The notes under the pieces: model-generated
Databases searched by the model: none
The model's input: the letters and a program-made list of their open reading frames with translations, nothing else
What the model was told of the DNA's origin: nothing
Shown here: positions 48,151-59,500 of the stretch, piece after piece
Numbering within the stretch: position 1 is the stretch's first letter
Layout: the number at the start of each line of letters is the position of its first letter
NCBI GenBank assembly: GCA_023362775.1
Contig: JALMGJ010000018.1
Span: forward strand, 21,247,105-21,311,104
Source: Charina bottae
Lineage: Eukaryota; Chordata; Lepidosauria; Squamata; Charinaidae
Reading direction: 5' to 3'
Length of the DNA stretch: 64,000 bases
Translations under genes and position numbers: made by a program

Positions 48151-49532
48151 GCAGCAGCAGCAGCGGGGTCTCTCCCCGCCCCCCCCCTCTTCCCGGGCAT
48201 CCTTCCCGCCTCCTTTGGCAGGAGCTACCTGGGGCCGGCGGGGCTCAGGGGTCGCTGCTTCCCATCCCGGCCCTTCAGAGCGCGGAGCCCCCGGGCCTCG
48301 GACAGGCCGTCGGAACGCGACTTAGATTTCCTCCTCCTGAACAAACGGGGTGGTTTGGGCGCGGAGGGGGAGTTAAGACTCCGCTCCTCCTTTGCTCTGC
48401 TTGCTTCACTCCTGTTGGGTGTCCGTTTTATGCCACCTTGAGTTCTGGAAGTGCAATGGAATGGAAGATATATTTTCTTTTCTTTCTTTCTTTTTTTTAA
48501 GAAAAAGGTTGCAGAATCAGCTAATGCTGGACAGGGAAGCATTCTGGATGAACTCTTCCCCTGTGATGCAGAATTTCAGGAACTTTACAATAGTCAGCCC
48601 CTATTCCCCTCCCCATTTTGAAAAGATGACCTGGTTTTTAAACCTAAATCATAGATCGTTTTGGGGTGGGCATGGGTACCAAATTCCACGCAGACGCCTC
48701 CGTATTGGGTGATGTTACAGCAGTAGAAACAGAAGACTCTCTGCTAGGAAACTTCATGGGAAAAAAATTAGAATTCAAAGTCGCAGAGGAAGTCCGGAAG
48801 AGCTGATTTTCAATCCATACAATCTGCAGCAAAGTGTTCAAGGATAGGGTTTTCGGGTCATCTGGATAAATAGCAAAGAACGTTCACCTGACGAGGCTAA
48901 TTGAAGCTTAAGAATTTATGTTGTTCCAGGAAATTGGGCTACATAGCCCTGCAACCTCGCTGATCGGAGCCTCCAAACCTAATACTAATTTCAGCGAGGT
49001 GTCCCTGGCGAAGAGGGTGAGTTGAGCAGCGTCCTCGTGATTAACTTCAGTGATTAAGAAGCTAAAACGCCTGGCCAGGAGATCAAGAGCCACATTTCCA
49101 ACTTCCCTTAAAAATAATTCTATATTTTCTTTCAAAAACTCCCTTAAATGAACTTCAGCAGATGGGGGAATGGCGTCCCGTTGGAGAACGACTTGAGATA
49201 TGAAGGCAAAGATACTTCTAGGTGTAACTGAGTTTTGAGCAGGGCCTCAGGAGGATGGGTCCTACTCTGGGCAGGCTAGTCGAGGAAGCTTCCTCACTAT
49301 GGGTCAAGCCCATCCTGGCAACCTTTTTTTTCCCTGCTGGGTCCCCATGATGTTGCCGCCTTCTCCTTCTCAGCCTTCTGTCCTCTTTCTTCTGACACCA
49401 TTCAAGGGAGCCTCAAGGTGCATAAAATCCTTTCTGCTTTGCCACCCATTTCATTGGAGAGGACTGGCAATGAATGGGAAGAGAAGCAGGGGTGGAATTG
49501 GCAATGGGGCTGGCCAATGTTATGCCAGTAGA

Positions 49533-49561
49533 GATGGATGGATGGATGGATGGATGGATGG
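49533..49561 (+). repeat. (GATG)n microsatellite
   Basis: Seven consecutive GATG units. Confidence 0.95.
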
Positions 49562-49621
49562 AGTTCCACAGATGGGGAATCTATGGGTGCATCCTTAGAC
49601 AACTCTGCTGAGCCTTTAGAT

Positions 49622-49948
49622 GTATTTATTTATTTATTTAATTTTTATCCCTTTATTTTTTATAAATAACTCAAGGCGGTGAACATACCTAATACTCCTT
49701 CCTCCTCCTATTTTCCCCACCACAACAACCCTGTGAGGTAAGTTGGGCTGAGAGACAGGGACTGGCCCAAGGTCACCCAGCCGGCTTCCATGCCTGAGGC
49801 GGGACTAGAACTCTCAGTCTCCTGGTTTGCCATTGGCTCCTTCCTAGGGCTGAGAGACAGGGTCACCCAGCCGGCTTTCATGGCTAAGCCGGGACTAGAA
49901 CTCACAGCCGCCTGGTTTCTAGCCCAGCACCTTAACCACTGGACCAAA
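49622..49948 (-). mobile_element. tRNA/CORE-type SINE with L2-like tail and internal duplication
   Basis: Read on the - strand it begins GGTCCAGTGGTTAAGGTGCT (A-box), has GTGAGTTCTAGTCCCGG (B-box-like), GCCGGCTGGGTGACC, TTACCTCACAGGGTTGTTG (MIR-like core) and ends in an L2-like A/T tail. The GGCTGAGAGACAGGG...CACCCAGCCGGCTT...GGGACTAGAACTC block occurs twice in tandem (about 49749-49834 and 49851-49920). Confidence 0.82.
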
Positions 49949-52900
49949 CCAAATAGATTAACTGCACATCCCCCCCCCCCCATTTTGTTTTTGCACTGGA
50001 GCAGCAAAACTTCTAACCTCTTGGTCCTTATCCTACTCTCACTTCAAAAGCAGCATTCACACCAAACGGCAGCCTGAGAAAACGCTGAGAACGAAAAGAA
50101 GCCAGTTCCGTTAAAATAAACATTTGTGGCACGCTCTGTATCTCAGCAACGGGGCTTGCAAAAAGGAAATGTAAAAAAAGCAGAGGCAGAACTCCTCAGA
50201 ACTGCCTGGTCAATTCCAGGCACTGATACCTGGTGCAAACTGAGACAAAGCCAAAGTCTTTTTGCATTGAGCCCCAAAGAAGAAAACAACAACAACACCT
50301 CCCTGGCTAAAGATAGAATGAAAGGTACTACGGTTGCGGTTGCCTTGCGTTGGTGTCTAAAGGCTTTTGTTTTTTAGCACTTTAACAACAGGCCACAGGA
50401 AAGGCGGGGGGGGGGGGAGGCATTCTCAGGAAGCAAGCTAGACTTCTCCAAAAATGTGAATTAAATATTTATGAAGGCAGGGTCTAAAGAAGTTTCAAAT
50501 TTTGGAAATACGAGAAAAGCGAGTGCACAGAAAGAGACGTTTGCCTTCAAAATGAAATATTGGGGTTGCTCTGCAAGGACCCTCGTCTAGGACGTTTCCT
50601 CCTGTTCTCTGCAGTGCCGCACAGATACCCAAGAGATGGACTTCTGAACACCTTAGAATTCATTTTCCCCAGTGAAGAGATCAGGCCATTTTAAGAACAC
50701 GCGTGCTGCTGATGCCCGTGGGGTCGGCCCAATAGAAATAATGCCATAATCACGGATTTGGGCATCTATGCATAAACAGCTTGGCTGCCTTGGGTACTGA
50801 TAATAATTTATCAGAAGGGAGTCTGTTCAACAGTGTGTAATTCCGGCCAATGATTGACCGAAGGGTACCGGATGTCCAGGTGTTCCAAATACCTGTTTAT
50901 CAGGCAGAAATCCAACAGGGAGTGACTTTGCCCATGTAAAGGTGCCTTGCTAGAAAATGTAGCACGCTGGTTGCTTTTTAAATAACTTCCTGAATTCCCC
51001 CCTGCATGAGATGCATCTAGGTGTGTGCAAGACAGATATTGGTTTAGTCACACAGGACTTCCTGCCGGAGAAACCCGCTTTCTCTGCTTCCTTTTCGTGA
51101 AAGCTGAACCTGCTTCCGTCCGCTGTCTTTTGGCCTCCAGTGCGCTTCTGACTTGCACCAGCAAACATGTCACACTGCCCTCCATAGGTAGCAGATCAGG
51201 AGAGATGTTTGTGAGGAGTAATCGTCCCCCTCTGGAATCGTGCCTCCAGTCCTAACTCGATGCTTTGTGTTACGAGAAGAGTTAACCCGTCCTCGTAAAC
51301 TCCGATTGGCGCCATCGCTGCCCTCCACACCTCTTGCCTCACTCCAGCTCCAGGTTGGCCGCTTGTTTCTTGCAAAGATGAATAGCCCTACTTAAATTTC
51401 CTTATCTTTCCTCCTCCTCCTCCTCCCTATTCCATTTGCCAAACTGACCGCTTTCCAGGAAACGGATGACGCGGTTGGTATCAATCCATGCTGTCGTAAC
51501 CAGCTTCCGACTAATCTGTTTTTTTGCTCCCTGTGGTGAAATCTTCCCCAGTTGAGGGCCCTTCAGCTGTCAGGTATGTTGGCTGTGGATGACGGGAATT
51601 GTAGCTCAGTTCTTCCGGAGGGCACCAGATTGGGGGAAGAAGATGTAGCGGAACCGGACGGCTTCCAGCCAACCCAGTACGTTGGCAGCTGTATTTCTGC
51701 ATGTAGAGTGAGATGCAGGTCTGGCTCTAACGGGGGCCCCTTGTTCAGGCTTTGAGGAGCCCCAAACAAAACTTGGCAGCAGCACTTGACTCCAGGAACA
51801 GCCAGTCGTTCTTCAGGGGGCAGAAGAGCCGAGCAAGCAGTGGCCACAGCAACAACTCCTCCTCTTAGGCCCAGAAGTTAAGAATCCCTTTTTACAACCA
51901 ATCCACCTCCTGGCTTGGTGGATGCGAAGGTCTCCATGCAAGCTGGCTGGAAAACCCAAAATGCGCAACAGAATCCCGAAAGCCCAGAGAGGAATTGCTT
52001 GCTGTGAAGCCAGAAAGCACGAAACGCCATTCCTTTCAGGGAGGCGCTAGCGAGACCCAAAGGCTCTTAACTTCGAGGGCCAACGCCTAGTCAGGTCAGA
52101 AATGAGACAGCCGCTAAGGCCGGATTTCATGAGATGGGTTGAGGCAGAACCCACACCATAAAAGAGGCTGTTCTGGAATCTCCCCATGCCCCTCTTCCAT
52201 CTCTCCCCATTTGGGCTCTGCTGACACCTTCTGAGAAGACTAAAATCCAGGGCTGTTTGCAGGGTGTGGTCAAAAAAGTCACGATGGTGTGATCAAAGCT
52301 CCACCTCTTTTTTTGGTTGTCTTTCTCTGTATTTGTCATTCTGAAAGGGAGGCAACGTTATGAGGTATAAGGAGATTTAGGATGATCTATCCTTATAACT
52401 GCTGAAACGTGTGCACCGCAGATGTTCAGGAGGCTGATTCACCATGCCAAACATTCTCCAAATCTTAGCCAGAAGGCACAAAGCCGGATCAATTTGGTTT
52501 AATCACCTGGGCTGCAACTTTATGCCTACCTACCTGGAATTAAAGCCCCATTTCATTCTTACTCAAATTCCTTACTGGAAACAAACTTTTATGAGTTTGA
52601 GTTAGGTTCACCTGGTCGAGTCTGACACGGGTTCTGCTTTCTGATGTTTCCCTGATGAAAAAGGAAATATAACACGGCACTGATATGTGGAAGGGGTTTT
52701 ATAGGGCAAAACTGACCCCAAGGTGAGGGAGGGGTCTTTTATTAAAGGTCTAGGAATTTATTGTGGAGAGAGACCCCCTCCCTTCCATATGTACTTGCCT
52801 GCAGCTCTCAAGAGAAAAGGTGGGATATAAATGCAATAATAAATAACATGTGCCCCATCCTCTTAGTTTAATTTCTTATAGATTATGCCAATACCTGCTA

Positions 52901-53009
52901 TCTTAATTGTTGAGCTTTCCTCTTTTCACCCCAATGTCCATAATAAAAATAGTTTCTGAAGGATGAGACAGTTTTTGTCATTTTGTCATACACAACATTA
53001 AAAAAAAGT

Positions 53010-53082
53010 TTGCATCATTAACATACAAGATCTGTTGTATTAACATACAAGATAAAGTTTGCGTGATTAACATACAAGATTT
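53010..53082 (+). repeat. Short tandem repeat of about 25-29 bases
   Basis: The motif ATTAACATACAAGAT occurs three times, twice preceded by AAGTTTGC(A/G)T. Just beyond, TTTAAATTGGAATTCC is also duplicated (53128-53165). Confidence 0.75.
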
Positions 53083-54589
53083 TAAAAAGCTGCTGTAACC
53101 TTTTACACTGGCTTCCCTAAACATTATTTAAATTGGAATTCCTTGTTTAAATTGGAATTCCATAGTTTAGTACTATGGAATGGTGGTGAAGAGGTGTCCT
53201 TCTGCCCCCTGGCGTCTGATGTTATTCCTATAAGATTTATATTATGCCATAAATACTCTGCTTCTGGCTTCTCAAAGTGAACTAACACGATACTTATCAA
53301 AGGAAGGAAGGTGATGGCTTTCCAACTTCATGACATATGCAAAGCTCACAACATACAATACTGTAGCTCTTTTTTTCTCAGAATGGTGAAAAAAAGTGTT
53401 GAGAAATGACCGCTTTTCATCATGCCCTATGCAAATACAGATCTGAGGCTGTTCCTTTTCTCCACAAGGATCTGTTTTTGTTATCTGCAATCTGTCCTGC
53501 AGACCTCCAAAAATTACATGCAGCTACATCTTTTTGAATCAAGAAAACACCATTCACTGGGTGAAGTGCTTCACATCTTGGGAGATCCCCGGTTTATCAC
53601 AGACATGTCTCATTTATCTGTTGTTTAGGATTTTGAGCTATTCGTTGATCCTGTGCCCAATGCTCCTATTACACTGGTATGCAACTGGCTGACCTGTTAC
53701 CATATTTGGAAGCTGGACAGAGAATGAAAACAAAGAGAATCTAAAAATAAACAAACTAATAAATAAATGGGATAATGTGGGAACACTCCATGGCCAATGT
53801 CAGGCTTGACGCCTCTTTCTTGCAAAAAGCAGAAGGGATTCATTTGCTAAGAAATGGTGTGGGAAAAGATGTGGGCTGCTGCGGTTCCTGGCAAGTATGA
53901 ATCTCTAGCTTTTGCTGGAAGAGGAAGTGAGAAAGAAAGAAACTATAATGTGATTTGTACAGTTTTGACTTCGCCTGCTGTGTGAACCAGCCATGATAGT
54001 ACTACACCATGTATTATGGCCGAGTATGTTAGGGAAACTCAGTACATTGTGGTTTATTTAACAAACCATGGTCCAACAAACCAGGACATGGCATGATGTG
54101 TGACCCAACCTGTGTCTTTCCCTGTGTGTAATTATGTTGAAGATGGGGATGAACACTTACCAATTCAGCAACCCTATGGTGTTTCCATCTTCATCCACCT
54201 CAAAACACATTGCCTCAAAGAAGAAGTATAATGAATAAATGCAGCCTGGCAGGTTTATAAAACAGGAAGGGGTATAGAAGAAACAGCAAGCAGAAATCAG
54301 AGATAGGAAGGAAGCTAAGGGAAATAGGTATGTTTTTAGATGGAGTTTCAACATTTGCAAAGATACGGAGCACATCCCATTACAGGAGAGCTGGATCAGT
54401 CTACGGTAGCCAAAAATCAGGAGTCTGGTAGCAAAGCTTGATAAAATTGGTTCGTTTGCGAAGGGGCTCCTCAACTCCTCCTGGTTTTGAGCAGCTCCCA
54501 GTATCCTGTTGGGACTGAAAAACCCTACACTAAGCCCTTGGGAATAATTTACAGTGCATCAAATATCCAGACAGAACAGACAAGACTTA

Positions 54590-55030
54590 AGAGTTTTCCT
54601 AAAGCCTAGGAAGGAAAGGACAGACTGGATCTCCATGGGGAGGGAGTTTCAAAGGGCGCGGGTGGCTACTGAAAAGCCCATTTCCTGGGTCCCATCAGAT
54701 GGCATTCTCATAGAGATGGGACTGAGAGATTAATCAGCAGGCAGATGAAGTCTGGGGAAGGCAGTCCAGCAAATAACCAGGACCAGAGCCGCGAACTGTC
54801 TTGAAGGTGACAGCCAACATCTTGAATCACACCTGGAAGCCAATCGGCAACCAGCACAACTCTCAAAGAAGTTGAGAAGTTGAGAAGGGAGATTGCTGAG
54901 ATATATTGTGATACACCCAACACTGTCCAGGTTACCAGCTGCTGTATCAGCTGTAGCTTCTGAATGTTCTTCAAGAGCAGCCCCAAATAGGGTGCATTAC
55001 AGTAATCCAAATGGGTGGTGGCATGCATGT
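54590..55030 (-). mobile_element. L2-clade LINE fragment, minus strand, decayed
   Basis: Conceptual - strand pieces such as HLDYCNAPYLGLLLKNIQKL and QLIQQLVTWTVLGVSQYI parallel [20 protein letters not shown] and [20 protein letters not shown] of the LINE at the right edge. Order and orientation agree, but it is broken by stops. Confidence 0.75.
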
Positions 55031-56361
55031 TGTAGGTGGTGACCCAGTAAGATTAATTGTACGGCTTTGGAGTCCAACTGAAATCAGTGGAGTGGGCCTT
55101 GACAATCCTTAGAAAGCGAGAAAGCTAGAGAGAGAGAAGTCTAACGATCTTGGCTTAAAGTGTCTTTCCTGAATCCTTTCCTGGGTTCTCCTACCACCTG
55201 TGTCAGGTAGAATAGCTGCTTGGTGCCTACATCTTTATTCACCAACACTCTGAACCATCAGTGACACTGTTTAATCTGATATTGTGTTATGCTGTTTAGA
55301 ATATATTATGCATGTGGTGGATTACTGTTCAGCAGACTATTATTTTATAAGCTGTGTTGTAAATGTATTAAATTAAATGGGGGGGGGGGGAAGGCCGCCA
55401 CATTGTTTCCTGAGAAACTTTAGACAATTATTGTCAAAAATTGCTGGTTGGCCTATGAATCAAATTCACCCTGGAAACAAATCAATGGAAAACAGGGTCA
55501 CCAGCCAGTAAGAACGTCAGCACTGGGCGCCTTTTAAGTAGTAAAGTGCAAAGTATATCATAAAATCAAAATAATTTCTTCTATTAGAAAAAAGTATTGT
55601 TCATTCTTTATATAAAATTGTACAGCTCAACAAACTTCTTATAGAATGTGAAAAACATACAAATTAATCTCAAGCCTTTCCACAGTTTGCTAGGGGGAAA
55701 AAAATACAAGTTTGCTGGAAAAGAAAAATTCACCCGTTCAAAAATACCACTGTAAACACAGATTTGGACACGCACTCAAGTCATTACACATAATTCATTG
55801 TTTTCTGAAACTGCTCAGCCTTTGGGTTCTAGCCAAGCTAACCATGATCTTCTTAAGCCTGAGATTTGTGGTGTCATCTTATCATTTCCAGTGGTCTGAA
55901 TGCTGTTATCACTGCTACTGCATTGAATCCTAACTTAGGCAATTAAGATAGGCATAAACTCCTTCCTATACTTCCTACGTTCATGTGCTTGTGACAAGAG
56001 TGCGACACGAAACCAGAAGGAAAAGGTCATCCCTTGGGAGAACTATGATGCAAGCATCACCAGTCTTGCCTGCCACTTTGTCTCCTCTTGAGTAGTTCTG
56101 GATTTATCCTGGTGGGGCTAAGTTGCTACCACAAAGTTTGACGCCGGTACTTCAGAGCCAATGCTACTTCACAGAAGCTACCACGTGGCTTGAAATTCAG
56201 TTTTTGATGGGATAACCTTGGTGACAAGGGGAAATGAAAGTTCCAGGTGAAGAGAAGCCATTTCCACTCCTCCTGTCTGCGTTTGCTGGATCCACCAAGG
56301 AGCTTAAAATGAATAGACACCAGCGAATGTGTCCAAAGGTGCTTCTCCAAGAGGCTATCCG

Positions 56362-56518
56362 TTATCTCTGAGACCAGTCCCTGTCTTGCAGCATTTGGTT
56401 TGGTTTACATTCAAAAGTCATCTGATATAAAGACAGCAACCTGGTTTCCTCATTTCCTGAAGGTGTTATGAGTAGAAGCAAACGGTTTTCCTTGGCTAGC
56501 TCATCTTGTGGTCTGTTT
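56362..56518 (-). CDS. Cytokine receptor terminal coding exon
   Basis: Preceded by a pyrimidine-rich tract and TTGTTCTAG|A, it continues in phase as NRPQDELAKENRLLLLITPS, GNEETRLLSLYQMTFECKPN and QMLQDRDWSQR, then TAA at 56362-56364. It contains one tyrosine (YQMT). The match of phase with the upstream donor supports it; conservation could not be tested. Confidence 0.65.
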
Positions 56519-59500
56519 CTAGAACAAGAGACAAACACAAGGCCAATGAAACGATGCAAGACATCCTGGGAACGTGCAGAAGGACAACGGACGATTCCCC
56601 AATGGCCCAGAAGTGCATGATAGCCAAACTCCTTTGAAGAACTGTAATTTCTGCTTAGGAGCAAACCTGGTTAGGTTCACTCAAAGGTGGTTCTCTGAAG
56701 AAGTTGGGCTGGATAGGCTGGGCCAGGAAACAGACTCCACAAGGGCGACCCTGCTCAACTCTACTTATTACACCCTTTTAACTCTACTGTATAATGACAG
56801 AATCTTGAAAGCCCAACAGAGTTCCCTCTTCCCTCTTATACTCAAGAGAATGGAGTCAGTCTTGAGTTTCTTTCTCCTCCCCTCCTCTCTTTCAGGGCTA
56901 AGCTGGTGTTTATGTAACTGCCCTTGCATTCCTTATTCAAGGTTATCTCTGTACTCCTCTACCCTAACAGCTATACCCACACACAATACAAAGCTTGGCT
57001 AATATTAATTCAGGTTTGCATTTCTGTGGCTTAGCATGTTGAGTGAAGCCAACCCACCTGCTTCGTTTCTGAGTCAGTGCATTCTGTGAAATGGGTTAAT
57101 TCCTATATAAGAACAGAGTTCCATGTTGCTTCTCAAACTGTTGGTCCATCAAACCCAGGAGAAACAGCTCCAGTTTCAATTGTAAGTCCACTTTGAGACA
57201 GCAGCAAGACTCTTATATGCTCAAAGATGGAAGGATGCACCAATTCCCTCCATGGAGGACTGGATGATCTAGTTAATGGAACGGGCGCAAATGGCTAAAC
57301 TGACAGCATTGATAAGAGAAAATACTGGAACTGGATTTGTTTCTATTTGGAAGCCACTTTTGGACTATTTGCTTGTAACACAAAAAAATGAAGTTCTGAT
57401 TTTGGGTTTTGATGATTAAATGGTTTGGTTTTAGAGAAATGATGTTACTAAATGTTTAATTAATAGCAAGAGATTAACTTTTATGTACTTTTATATCTGT
57501 GTTGGAGAAGGTTGGAACCCACCTGTCTTACATGTTTTTCTGTCTATTCTTGCACTGTTTTAGTTTCTCTTGCTTCTTTTTTAGACTTGTATTCTATCTG
57601 TTCTATATTCTGCATTTTGTGTTTTAATTATATCTTGAAAATTAATAAAGCTCTATAAAAAAAAAGAAATGGGTTAATTCAGTAACTAGCTTTTTAGCTT
57701 TTAAGTGTGAGCGTATTTCACAGAGAAATCCAGACTGACATCCCCATCGGAACATCTCCTCATATTATTTTGCACCTGAATTTCTTTCACCTACTTGTTA
57801 TATCGGGTTTTATGAGTTCGAATGGATGCCCAACTGACTGATACTCCTCTCTTTGATCTTCAAACATTCGTTTCAGAACCTTTTCAGGGTCAGGAATTAT
57901 TGGGAAGATCCACAGCTGAATCCTGCAGAGTGGAGAGAACAAAATAGTTAGAATATTCCAGATCAGAAGGTTTAAGTTTTTCACAGCTTTGCCCCTGGGC
58001 TGGGCAAAGTGATACAGGTAGTCCTTGCTTAACGACCACAACTGGGACCAGAATTTCGGTTGCTAAGCGAAGCGGTCATTAAGTGAATCTGACCCGATTT
58101 CACGAACTATTTTGCAATGGTCGTTAAGCAAATCACTGTGGTCATTAAGCGAACCAAGTGGTCATTAAGCGAATCACGTGGTTCCCCACTGATTTTCCTT
58201 GCCAGAAGCTGGCCAGGAAGGTTGAAAATGGCGATCACATGACCACGGGATACTGCGATGGTCATAAATGTGAACCGGTTGCCAAGCACCCAAACCGTGA
58301 TCATGTGACTGCGGGGACGCCTTGACGGTCGTAAGTGTGAGGACTGGACATAAGTTGGTTTTCTCAGCACCGTCGTAAGTCTGAACCATCACTAAACAAA
58401 TGGTTGTTAAGCGAGGACTACCTATATAGGCCCTTACTAAAACCCTTCGGTTCTCTGCCTTAGTCACAAATGCTCAGCAACATTGCAGTTCATAGAAGGG
58501 ATCCAATGGAGAGGAAGTCTCTAAATCTCTGTCATCAGTTTCTTACCTCTTCAGATGAACAAGGAGAAGGATAGTCAAGGCTGCAGCACATAATGGAATG
58601 ATGATGAACAGAGTGATGATTAAAGTTTGATTCTTGTCTCGGTCATCTAAAAAGGCAAGGACAGTGATACCATTTCTAGATTAAGATTCAGAAAGCTAGA
58701 ATGATGTGAGAAGAGCCCACAGTTGCTCTCCTCCTATAAGATGGTGGAAAGTCTCATTCCTTAGAAGACTAGTGAAGTACAATTTAGATTTCTGGCCAAG
58801 AAAATATAGATGCCCTCAAAGGATGTGGCTGAAGCTTCACACAGCCAGATAAGGACTTCATGCAACATCATGTGTTTGGAACATGGAACATGTGAAACCT
58901 ATGAAGCCTACCTATAGCTCTTCCTCAGATGGAAGGTGTCTTGCTTATTCTCCCATTCCAGGATTGTGGGAATGACGAGGCCAATCCTGTGTTCAGTGCA
59001 TCCAAATTACAACACTCTTGACAAACCCAATTTCTCTCCAGTATTTTCTGGATTCCATTATCAAATGGTTTTAGAAATGTTTTTCTAACATTCAACCAGA
59101 ATCTACCTTCCTATCACGTAAGCCTTTATTCTGCTTCCTGCTCCTAGGACAATGATCCTAGGCCTTAGGATTCCCTAGTTGTCTCCTAGGACAACTGGAT
59201 CTTGGTCTCCTGTGTAACACCCCTTCAGAGACTTCAGGAGTGATCTCCTATCCCACAGCTGTCTTTTCCAAAGGCTGGTTCCATTTTTTAAATCTTGTGA
59301 ATATTGTAAGCCCTTGAGTAGCAACCAGGGAGGAGGAAACCAGGTCAGAAGGACTGCTCAGAAGGTACAAGCTCAGAGATGCTATGCCCAGTTCCTTGCT
59401 CCCATCCTAACAATCACTCCAAAGTCAGATTCATTTGAGGGACTAGCTGCTTTCATTCTAGGTGACATCACCAAAGACAACAGAGTCAGGACACTGCATG

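Larger units (their letters stand above)
48331..56361. other. Intergenic region between STK26 and the cytokine receptor
   Basis: Eight kb without a recognisable exon. It includes (GATG)n, a CORE-type SINE (49622-49948), a short tandem repeat (53010-53082), an L2-clade LINE fragment (54590-55030) and, at its right end, presumably the receptor 3' UTR. A - strand AATAAA near 55228-55233 is one possible end of that UTR. Confidence 0.55.
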
